Shown in pieces: positions 14,247-24,400 of a stretch of 64,000 bases of DNA. This DNA is from Spirodela intermedia (Eukaryota > Streptophyta > Magnoliopsida > Alismatales > Araceae). The position numbers and the translations under genes are program-made. The stretch's first letter is position 1. Each line of letters begins with the position of its first letter. The notes beneath the pieces are model-generated. The model searched no databases, had not been told where the DNA came from, and was given only the letters and a program-made list of their open reading frames with translations. The stretch spans positions 9,604,327 to 9,668,326 of the forward strand of contig LR746272.1 of assembly GCA_902729315.2 (NCBI GenBank), in the 5' to 3' direction.

Positions 14247-15549
14247 CTACTCATAGGGGACGCGGATCCTCTGTTTACCCGTCCCGGCCACCATGTCCTC
14301 CCACAGCAGGTCGGAGAGGGCGAGGGTCAGCTCGCCCACACGCCCTGCAGCACAGATAGAGAGAGAGAGAGAGGGCCGTCAGAGGATTCCCAAGTCAACG
14401 GCGAGGTTATCAAAGGGTAAACGGGGTTGACTTACTTACCGTCGCCGATAGGCTGGTCGTCCCATGCGATCACCGGAAGCAGAGGGAGCATCGTTCCGAC
14501 GCACATCATCTCGGCCGAGTCCTTGGCCTCCTCCACGGTTATATCCTTCATGAGGACGCTCTGCAAGAGGCCCTTCTCCACTAGCGCCGGCGCGAGCTCG
14601 AGTAGCCTCTGCGCGGTGCAGCCGCCGAGGATCTTGTCGAAGCGCGGCAGGAGGAGCTCGCCACGCTTGCTTATGAAGGCCACGTTGACGTTTGGGCCCT
14701 CGGCAATGAAGCCCCGGTCGTCCACCCACACGGCGGCGAAGGCCCCCTGCTCCTCCGCTTCCATGGCGGAGAGGACATTCGGGAGGTAGTTCACGGTCTT
14801 CGTGGTGGCGAAGAAAGGGGGCTTCATGGGGACGGTGGAGGTTATCACCTTCACTCCCTCCCTGGGCTGCTGGAAGTCCTCGTCCACAACCACGGCGTAG
14901 AACCCCGGCTCAGGGCAACCCGCCGGCGACAGAAGAAAGTCCCCGGGTCCGGCGCTCAGCCAGAACCGGAGACAACCTTTCTCGCACTTGGACGCCGCCG
15001 TCAGCTGGATGAGGATGCTCCGCAGGGTCGCTCTAGGGAAAGGGGGGGAGATCTTCGCCTTCGATGCGGACTTCAATAGCCGGTCCAGATGAGCATCGAG
15101 CTCGTACAGGAACCTGCAAACTGAATGATTATGCACGAAGAAGAAGAAGAAGAAGAAGATATCAGAACCTCCAATCGGGGGGGGCGTACCCGTTCATGAT
15201 CAACGCTGTGTCGAAGACGCCGTGCCCTCTGTGAACCATATGATCGTCGATGGGAATAACCATGAGCGCGGGTTCGAGAGTGATCCCGCCGAAGAAGCTG
15301 GAGTACATGGCCGGGTAGGGCTGCCTCCTCCTCCTCCCGCTACTCAGCTTCCTCCTCGCCTGCTCCAGAACCTTGCAGATCTCCCGAAGAAGAACACCGG
15401 CGGAACATCAGCAATTGAACCCGGAGCGACATCAGCCTCTCCCTCTCTCTACAGATCGATAAATGTGCGAGGGGAACGAGAGGGGGATTCACCTCCGACG
15501 CCGAATAAACGGGAACGCGGAGGTTGGGAGAGCCGCTTCCCCCTTCCAT
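14247..15549 (-). CDS. Class IV PLP aminotransferase, D-amino-acid transaminase / aminodeoxychorismate lyase type
   Basis: Four exons in perfect phase: 15493-15549, 15190-15380, 14440-15113, 14247-14344, coding 339 residues from the ATG at 15549. Fold-type IV PLP enzyme matching the plant DAT1/ADCL family: PAMYSSFFGGI, DDHMVHRGHGVFDTA, YELDAHLDRLLKSASKAKI, RFWLSAGPGDFLLSP, then TTKTVNYLPN whose Lys188 is the expected Schiff-base lysine. AEGPNVNVAFI (Glu221) and ILGGCTAQRLLELA follow. Known activities in the family are D-amino-acid transamination and 4-amino-4-deoxychorismate lyase for p-aminobenzoate/folate synthesis in plastids; sequence alone does not decide between them. The intron 1 acceptor (TTCGGGAG) is weak but in frame. 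An in-frame ATG at 15639, thirty codons upstream, would add a Ser/Leu-rich leader (see findings). Confidence 0.9.
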
Positions 15550-15570
15550 GGCGATAGCAGAGGCGAGCAG

Positions 15571-15574
<4 letters not shown>

Positions 15575-15611
<37 letters not shown>
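15575..15611. repeat. (GA)n/(CT)n microsatellite
   Basis: About 37 bp of uninterrupted GA on the plus strand, just upstream of the aminotransferase ATG at 15549. On the minus strand it reads as alternating Ser-Leu codons in the same frame as the aminotransferase. Confidence 0.95.
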
Positions 15612-15613
<2 letters not shown>

Positions 15614-15960
15614 TGTGAACTCCTCGGTGAGCTCTTCATCAAGTGCCAACCACGTGGCTTCGTCGTACTCGGATGGTGGCCCGCCGTTGATCAAGCCAAG
15701 GCCAATCGAGCTGCATATGGGCCAGCCCAATATTCCAGTAATCATCGTGACAGCCCACGAAGAATTTCTAAATGGGCCCCACTTATCCAATAAAAGAGAG
15801 AGAGAGAGAGAGCAAGAGAGAGAGGGTAAACTCAGTGACCTCTTCATCAGTGCCAACCGGGCTAAACAGCTGACTATGGATCGGCCCAATATGGCCCATT
15901 AACCGAAAATCGTCGGCCCATGGAGGAATTTCGAGGTGAGTCCTACTTATCCAGTAGAAA
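15607..15960 (+). repeat. Diverged tandem duplication inside the bidirectional promoter
   Basis: Two related units: about 15607-15805 and about 15815-15960. Shared landmarks in the same order are: a GA run followed by a GT-rich start; a segment close to CTCTTCATCA(A)GTGCCAACC; an AT(A/C)-GGCCCAATAT segment; and ACTTATCCA(A/G)TA(A/G)AA near the end. The second unit is shorter by about 50 bp. The duplication also duplicates the site II elements. Confidence 0.7.
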
Positions 15961-16043
15961 GGTTAGGTTTTTTTGCCTCTCGAAGGTCGAGGTTTATCTA
16001 GGGTTTCCGACGCCCCATCTCCTGCCTTCTTCTCGTTCGAAGA

Positions 16044-17210
16044 ATGTCGACGGCGGCGGTGTCAGGGGGGCAGCGGCACCAGGGCGGCGGGCCGGCTGCG
16101 GCGGCTAAAAGGAAGCCGGTGTTCGTGAAGGTGGACCAGCTAAAGCCTGGAACGAGCGGCCACACGCTGACAGTGAAGGTGGTGAGCTCGAAGACGGTGC
16201 TACAGAAGGGCCGGCCGGATTCCGGACATCTCCGCCAAACGAAGATCGCGGAGTGCCTCGTGGGGGACGAGACCGGAACCATTGTTTTCACCGCCAGGAA
16301 CGAGCAAGGTCTGTACCTCGTCCTTTCCTTACTTTGGTCTACCTTCGCGCTTCTCCCCGCCCGAATACCTTCGCAGATCCGCGTCCAAGATCCTGCGTAG
16401 TCCGTATGGATGTGGTGGCGTATTCTTCCTAGTGTTCTTTAACAGTCCCACCCTCCCTCTCTCTCTCTATCTCTTTCTTGGCAATACTTTTTCGAGCTCA
16501 TTCCACTCGACGACGGACAACGTTTCACCTCGTGGATCCGTCTCTATTTCCATAGCATTTCCAGATGGGGCAATCAGATGTCTTGCCCCAGTCAACTGTA
16601 ATGTTCCTATCTGGGTCTTCTGTTCTAGATTTAGTGATCGCCGACTGTTAGCTCCATGAGGAAGACTATTCCATTGTCCCAATTCGCGTCTTCCGACCCT
16701 GAAAATCATCTCGCATCACTCCCTTATTCTGTGATGGGTTCACAATGGCCTCCCCAGTGATAGATTCTTACCCAGACTGACACTTCATTACCTGTTATGC
16801 CACTCGTGAATGGATCCCCCTAGACGAACAGATTTCGTCAGCTCGTCGTACTAATCAAGAACACCGCATCATTGGCTCATGGATGCTCGAGCACGACGAC
16901 CCATCTCGATGGTTTACCTGAACGGTCCCCACGCATCTAGCTTTACATGTTTCTGCCGACTTGACCCAGTTGATGAGACCTTCTGGTCATCCGGTTTCCT
17001 CTGCTTTTCCTGCCGGCAGTCGATCTGATGACGACGGGAACCACGGTGATCCTCCGGAACGCAAAGATCGACATGTTCAAGGGGTCCATGAGGCTGGCCG
17101 TTGACAAGTGGGGCCGGGTGGAGGTCACCGAGCCCGCCACCTTCGCCGTGAAGGAGGAGAACAATCTTTCCCTGATCGAGTACGAGTTGGTGAACGTCGT
17201 GGAGGAGTGA
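16044..17210 (+). CDS. OB-fold single-stranded nucleic-acid-binding protein (At4g28440-like; SOSS-B/hSSB-like fold)
   Basis: Two exons, 16044-16308 and 17020-17210, joined in phase 1, coding 151 residues. After an Ala/Gly-rich N-terminus (residues 1-25), the OB-fold core begins with VFVKVDQLKPGTSGH. It continues through VVSSKTVLQKG, KIAECLVGDETGTIVFTARN, then across the intron DLMTTGTTVILRNAKIDMFKG and RLAVDKWGRVE. Plant proteins of this type are about 150 residues, so it looks complete. The family resembles the ssDNA-binding subunit B of the animal SOSS complex; the plant role (DNA repair or RNA binding) is not established from sequence. The 711-bp intron has a short CT-rich tract near 16447-16472. 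The ATG lies just after a telo-box. Confidence 0.88.
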
Positions 17211-17663
17211 GAAGGGATTGCTGCTGCCCGCCCCGAGAATTCACCCTCTGTGCTTTTTCTTCCTTTTATTGTGGACTCCGGAGCTGAAAGTCTCCGTTAG
17301 GAGAGGAGAGAATGGGCCTGATTTCTGTGGACATCTGAGTCACGTACCGGGGCGGCTGTAAAGCGCTCCAGTGCGTGTTCATTTTGGGTGATGCCGATGA
17401 CCGCCGCTGTTCATAGTGGATTCGCCGCTATCTATCCATGAACAGCATCATCTAGCTTCTCTCATCATCATATCTAATGAGATGCATCTATGAAGAACAT
17501 GGGCGACAGACTAGCATAGAATCAGAAAATCCGATAATTGAGCAGACCCGTTCCAGAATAAAATCAACAATCAGGGGGGGGGCATACATGGAAATCAGTT
17601 CGTGTACCACACTACGTAGATATGGTCATAAGAAGCGCACCCGGGATCTGGGGAGAAGGGGGG
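17211..17663. other. Convergent 3' spacer of the OB-fold and SCE1 genes
   Basis: A 453-bp tail-to-tail region holding both 3' UTRs. It contains a G-run at 17573-17581. No other gene, hairpin terminator or RNA was recognised. Confidence 0.5.
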
Positions 17664-20562
17664 CTAGACGGGGGAGGGGTACTGCTTGGACTGCAGACGG
17701 ACCCGTCTCTTGTACTCGGTTGGATCCTGCGAATTCCAATTGAGATAAGCCAGCATCGGAATGAATATATAGAGACTTGGGAAGATGCTGTGTAACGAGA
17801 GGAACCTGTATGAAGAGCTGATATCCCTCAGTCTGTGCAGGGTCGGCAGGATTTGGCTGATCCAGCAAATCCTGTATTCCCACAAGAATCTGCTTCACAG
17901 TGATCGCAGGTCTCCAACCCTGGACATAGAGGAGATGACTCCCGTGACTCGAGGATCTTTTAAAGATATGAAAGAAGCTGAGAGAGATATCGTACTTTGT
18001 CCTCATTGAGGATTGAAAGGCAGACGGTCCCTGATGGGTAGACATTGGGATGGAAGAAACCCTGAGGGAACTTGCATTTTGGTGGCTTGCTGGGATAATC
18101 TTCGCTAAAATGCAGAGCAATGGGGAAGTAACCACCTTCCCAATCAGTCTGCAAGTATTGAGCTTTCAAGGGTTATACACAAACCTAATGCACACGGATG
18201 TTTAACAAAGGAATGATCATATGCGACTGTCAAAGCTCAATCAAAATAACTAAAGCAAGGTTCTTGAGGCACGTTTGCTCAAAATATGTTCAAATAATCA
18301 AAATGACTTCTTTATTTTTTGATACCTCAAGAAAAAAGAGTGTTTCCTTAAGATGCATATCTATCTCATACCACAAGAATAGGTTGTCAACCTCGGAATT
18401 GAGAATTGTAATGCACTCCATTTGCCAAAGACCACGGCTAAGTCTATGGCCTAGATATTGCCTTTTTTTAGTTTTGGGTGGAGGTGGCTTAAGTCTGATG
18501 CAGTCAATGGACAAAAAGAAAATCTGCACCTTGGAAGTTGCACTATCTAAGTGGAAACTTGTGCAACTATACAAGTTACAACTGGTGGAAAGTTATAGTG
18601 TTGAAAATTCTCTCCTCTTAATGTAGCTCTTCACATTCTCTGATATCCTACATACATGACAGTAATTTTATGTTATTCATCCATTGGTTTTATTTTTTTC
18701 TGACTTCCTTTTCCCTTTAATTGATACAGTCATACCGTGACAGTGCAATGAGTATTAGATGACATGGTAAATGTTTACTTTGGACTTCTTGTACTTGCAC
18801 ATTCTCTATGTTTTATGCGTCTATCTGTGACTCGCCTCTCCACATAGGGAAGCAAACAACATTGTCAGTTCAGCACAATAAAATCCAAGAAAAACTCTTT
18901 CATTTTCTCTTCTCCAAAGTTAACGTCTATTATCCGGAATTTTCTGTCAGGATATCAAAGGAAAGACTAGAACATAGATGAAACATAAATGACAAACGTT
19001 TCCAACTTTATCTTTCGGCAAACATGGTTTAGGGTCAGGCAGATCTATATTCTCTTTAAGAGAGGGGGCACAAATGATCATAGAAATGTCAAGTGATGAC
19101 TCAAGATTATTAAAAACTAACTCAATTTCAAAAAAGTGGTAATTCGTAAAATCAACATCAAGACTATGAGTTCAGGAAACGAATCAGGAGAGATCACACA
19201 GGCCGGCATGTTTCTCTTCCTCCTACTAGCTTGTTCTTTAGTAGATTCTGATGCCTCTATGCGAATGAAACGGTAATAGAATAGTGTAGGCCATTTCTGG
19301 CATTAATTTATTCCATTCCTGATCATTTAGATGCTCTCTCTATGGAGAAACGGTGAAGGTTGAATAGCTTATTATCAGATTGAAAATGGAATGTGTTGGA
19401 CCCAGGTCACAACATCTAAAAAATGATTTACATTTTAATGAATAATCACTCCAAGCCACCAAACCATGCAAAAACTTCCTATAGCAACTGCTTTTGATTG
19501 AGTACAATTAAATACACGCCAAGTCAATCTGATGTCTAGATGTAGAAGTCAGCTCAACAGAAAACAACACATCCACATTTTATAGAGTCACTAGGGGCTC
19601 TGTTCAAAAGCCCTGTACACACGTTGAAGGATGGAATAATCAACTATTATAAGGAACAGCAACACAAAGCTGTAACCTTGAAGATAAAATAAAAAGAAAG
19701 GGAAAACATGAGAGATAACTCACAAAATTATTGAATAACGTAAAAAATTAAGAGAGATGAGTTAATAAAGTGGACATTAATCATTGGCATACATCAACTA
19801 AAAAGAGAATATTTAAAGAACAGCCTCCATTTTTTCTCTTATATCAATCTATCATCACTCCCAACCAGAAAATTAAACGCCAAACCTCAAGGAGGGAATT
19901 AACTCCCCGAGATGTGTGATATCCTTACATTCAAAAAGTCGGAAGGGTGGGATTTTTCTCAACATTAAAAGACTCCACTTATATCCCACATGAACTATGA
20001 AACGCAAAAGCTCTTCAGACTCATCCGACATCATAAAAAAGTTCAAGGAGATACAAAAATTCGATGCATTATTCTTACTTCCTATTTACTTTCTTAAAAG
20101 TCAACGCCAGCCAAAAAAAACCCATACCCTAACCAAAGATTGAGGTCGAAATTAACGTCTGGAAAACAACCAGGAAATAGAGCCACTAGTAGATTATGAC
20201 GTGGGAGAGGGGGCACGAAATAACGACCTGATAAGGGAAATATCGGAGTAAAGAAGGCTTACACCCTGTTTGCCGGGGATGAGACACTGCCAAATCATCA
20301 GATTCACCGATCCATCCGGCAAGGTTTCTGGCCTCGCCACAAACCCCTGCAGGGGACAGAAAAACATCAGTAAACATCAGATCAGCGAAAAAAGAACACA
20401 AATCACGACTGAATCAAACGAGAAAAACGGGGGTCTCTCGGAAAAACAATGATGGATGGGGACGTCGTCATGGAGAGGGAAGTGATTACAGACATGGGGG
20501 TGATTCTTACGCCATGCTTTCCGTTCCTCCGTGAGGCGGCCGCGAGCGACGCCCCCCGACAT
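17664..20562 (-). CDS. SCE1: SUMO-conjugating enzyme E2, UBC9 homologue
   Basis: Transfers SUMO from the SAE1/2 E1 to target lysines in nucleus and cytosol. Five exons fit exactly: 20494-20562, 20263-20346, 17996-18148, 17806-17919, 17664-17726, giving 160 residues, the normal UBC9 length. Motifs: [19 protein letters not shown] at the start, [26 protein letters not shown], then the catalytic region [13 protein letters not shown] with Cys94, then [16 protein letters not shown] and [10 protein letters not shown]. The residue before GWRPAIT is Lys (NED-K), where the plant proteins I remember have Ser; animal UBC9 also has Lys here. Intron 2 (18149-20262) is 2.1 kb of AT-rich sequence with no recognised insert. 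The start ATG opens the conserved MSGG N-terminus. Confidence 0.96.
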
Positions 20563-21428
20563 GCTGCTCCTCTCCTCTTCTCCGAAGGATTTCTCTGCTA
20601 CCTCTTTCTTCTTCTCCTGTCCCTTCGGCCCTGCCTCGCCCGCTGACCAGGCAATATGAACGGTCACGGAGTACGGTCACCTCCCTCAAAGATTCTGAAC
20701 GGTGACTGTAAACACCGTCGGTGCTCTTGGTTGTTATGGGGCCACGCAAGCCCTCACAGCTTACGGTAATTCTCCAGTGGACTATTTTTTTAAAAACAAA
20801 TGAATATTCATCAAACTAATTTATTTCCCGAATTTGTGCCCAGAAAATACCCGAAAACAAAAATGGGCCCGGGCCGCTTTTGATTCCAGACCCTTCCTCA
20901 AACCTGCCTGCCTCGCTGGGCGGACGGATTGCTTAATGGGCCCGACAGCAATCCTAACGGCCCACATACACCAGCTCAATGTGAGACGGAACAATGCGTT
21001 TCGGCCAGGGCCTCTCTCTCTCTCTTGTCGTCTCATGGTTACCAGTTCCGTTGGTATTAATAAACAGAGGTTCAAAACCAATTTGCATTAAAAATTTATA
21101 CCAAAATTAGAAGTCAACGCAGACTGTCAAAGTCTCCGGGCAATGATTCTGACCTACGACACACCAATCAGCGAGAAGCCGGCATCCATTTACAGAGTGT
21201 ACTAAGAGTGCAAGGCTACAAGGAAGAAAGAGCGGAGCATACCCTCCTGGGATGGTCAAGCGAGGCCGGGATCCCTTCCATGTTGACCGCTGAGTGCTTG
21301 CGCAGAGTTGACGTTGACTATTTTTTCCACGTGAGAAAAGTTCAAAAATGTCAGAATACTTAAATGATGGGCATATATATTAATGCATGGAAACCAAGAT
21401 ATGACTTACCCATATGGAAACGATCTCA
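20563..21428. promoter_or_regulatory. SCE1 promoter / 3' flank of the coiled-coil gene
   Basis: An 866-bp spacer between co-oriented minus-strand genes. GGCCC-type motifs occur near 20868 and 20938-20960, and a short CT run lies at 21013-21024. No additional gene was recognised; open frames here lack family features. Confidence 0.45.
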
Positions 21429-24400
21429 CTAGCCTTCTTCCAGTGATTCAGAACGAGATGAGTAGAGAATCCAAGCAGCCATGAATGGGAGGGTAATCAT
21501 CGCAGAAGCCTGTTGAGACTTACTTAAAGCATAGTTGGGACAAAAGCAGAGAGAAATCAAAGAAGAATGGGCAGCGATAGAAGACAATACCACGAAAAAT
21601 ACGACCTCTTGGTTGGCGAAAGCTGTGGTAAATTCGTTCTTCCCCATTAGTTGCCGCACATAACCTTGCAGCTGAGACAGAAAGACGGTAAATTCATAGT
21701 TGCAGCCATGATCTTCCTTACTGGGAAGATGGCCAACCAAAAAATCAGTATAAGTTTCACCGGTCATCAACAGATAATCGACTCATCATCATATTGATGA
21801 AGAGCCTATTCTTAGTCCTAAGAACACAAGTACTGCTTCTGTCAAGCAAATACCATTTCTCAATAACTAAGAATAACCTCATGATGGCAAATGACACCAT
21901 GCAACACGAGAGATGACTAGAAGAGCAATTTATGTTTACCTCACGATGGCGGCTTTGAACATGTGAAATTAGTCTTCTAAGCATGTCGAAGGCATGGGAT
22001 GGATAACCTCTCAGGGTAGAGTTTATCTTGAGAAAAAGCAACTCCAACTGGGAAATTATTTCGGCAAGATAATGCTGACGAAGATCACTGATGAACTGGA
22101 AGAACGAAAATCACATTAGTAAAGACTGATCTCTTCAAAGAAAAGAACTGATGCGATTACATTCAGCAGATGACGTGACTGAAGACTACTGACTGAAAGA
22201 AAGGATTGAAAATATTTTGTACCACGAGAGTTGACATTCCTTCATATTTACTAGATATAATGCCTACTAGCTCCAGGTGGCATATTGTTTCACATCCAGT
22301 TCAATGGGGATGGGTTTTATATTCAATCAAGCTCCATTCTTTCCAGGAAGTAATGGCAATACTAACCGGTCCAGCCAATAGAGTTTAGATCTGCTTCTAC
22401 TGAAATGTGATGCTCAAAAGCATTTGTCCTTGAAAACAGAGCACACTGTATTCTGTTTAGCAAATATCGCTCGACCTTTAACTAATAAAAGGAAAAAAAA
22501 GGCATGCTAGACATGCATGCCAGATGAATCTTTCGCTATGTATTTCAGCATTATGCACTTTAATCCTGGAAAGGAAACTCATGTCCATACGTAAAATTAT
22601 GCAAAAACAGATAGAACACGGAATGATTACAGCAATTTACACTGCACCTATAAAGTTTGGTATACGATCAAGTTTTCAATGAGGAAAAAAATTGCTTTGA
22701 TGACAGTAGCATCTCCAGTAGATTAGATAGCAACTGATCTGATCCATCTAGCGACAGTCTAGAAACCTTTTCATCTTTGATCGGACAGTTTAATATCAGC
22801 TGAAAAAAACGAAGGAAAGGACACAAAACTGGCAACCGAAATAAAATAGTTGACAGAATACACCACCTTCAAAAATGTGCATTCCGTGGGATTTATCTTC
22901 CTCTTAGCTATTGAAGTTCTGACCTAGAAAGTGAAAAAAAAATATCACAAAATTTATTATGTTGCTTCTCCATTACAAAAAAAGAAACTCTAGTGAAAGA
23001 TGATTTAGAACGATAACAAAACCTTAATGATTTGAAGTGTTTGCTCCAGTTGTCGGATCTGAATCCACTGCTCGGTAATAATATCCTCCATCTGCAAAAA
23101 AAATTGGTGGGAGGCGAGTGTTTGAGAAGAAATTACTTACACTCAGAACGAGAGACTCTTGTAACAAAACACAGGTTCAAGAAACAAGAGTCTGCGATTA
23201 TAATAGAGCATCACTAGGGACAATAATAACCAAAGTTTGGAAGATAAACGACCCACAATCAGGAGTGAACTCCATGTTATTGAAAGTAGCATAGCCCATA
23301 CGAGTGAACATCTAGGATTGGTTTCAACTTATTCAATGCTTGAACTTCATGGATGAGAAATCTGATGGTCATTGACTCTATTTAATAAAAAAAAGGGGCG
23401 GATGTAAAAAAATTGGCCTATTTTCCAGTATAAGATATTTTCATTTTCCGGATATTAGGTAAAACCCTACAGAAGTGTCCAAGATATGGATGGAGTTTCA
23501 ATGTCTGCAATACATCACTCTATTTTGTTATTTTACTTTTATAATAAGCAAGCTTTTCTGTCAAGTTATGTTATATAACCTATTTAAAAGCTTTTAACAG
23601 AGAAGCCCAATTCCTAGGTTGGATTTTCACCCAGATCCCCATCTGAGTTAACCTAACCAGTCCAGAATGGGTTTCAAAAAAAAATTAGTGGACTCAAACT
23701 GATAACCTGGTCTCACTGACAAGTACAAATTGCAACCACGGTCTGAAACAAAAGGGTTAATCATTGATCGCCCTATTGTTAACTAATCCCTATTTGAACA
23801 TTCGAATCTCTTCCCCCCCCCCCCCCGCCCCCTAATCCTCTTTTTAGTCAAGGCTTCCCTTCCACAAAGATAGACCTCCTTCCTTCCACGATTGCCGCTC
23901 ATTAGGAGTACCTTGAATGACCAATTATTGAGATCTCAGCTCCATTCACTGATGCAATCTTGATAATTTAAATTTCTATAAATAGCGCAAAGAAAATGTA
24001 CTCACCTCATGGACTTTCGTGGAAACGGAATGTAGTTTTTCTTCAGCATCATATGCCTTGGATTCTAAAGTATGAATGTCAAAGCTGTTTTTTCTCGCTT
24101 CACTCCAAAGACTTCGAATCTAGAATTATCATATTTGACAACTAAATTAGAAACAGTTGTCAATTGAAAGAAAACTCACCTTGTTGAGAACCCTATAATA
24201 CAAGCGACTGGTGAAAAAAATGAAAAGGAGATAAGGAGAGTAAAAAACCTCCTCTTCTAAAATCTTAACTCTCTCTTCAGAGCATGACGATGTAGCTCGT
24301 GATTTCTGCAGATATCATTGTAGTGACAATGACATGGTAGCAACCACAAGTGAGTACGAAATGGAGTGGACACAAATGTAGCAAATACATAGGCAGCGAT

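Larger units (their letters stand above)
15550..16043. promoter_or_regulatory. Bidirectional promoter between the aminotransferase and OB-fold genes
   Basis: A 494-bp head-to-head spacer. Site II-type TGGGCC/GGCCCA elements lie at 15718-15723, 15773-15778, 15883-15888, 15893-15898 and 15915-15920, and a telo-box (TAGGGTTT) lies at 15999-16006, 38 bp before the OB-fold ATG. In plants this pairing is typical of constitutively expressed, growth-linked genes (established knowledge). That both genes are driven from here is inference from their orientation. Confidence 0.65.

Noticed and set aside
20821-21091. Paired open frames of 85-86 codons on both strands
   Set aside because: Unrecognised, mutually overlapping and located in the SCE1 promoter; treated as chance.
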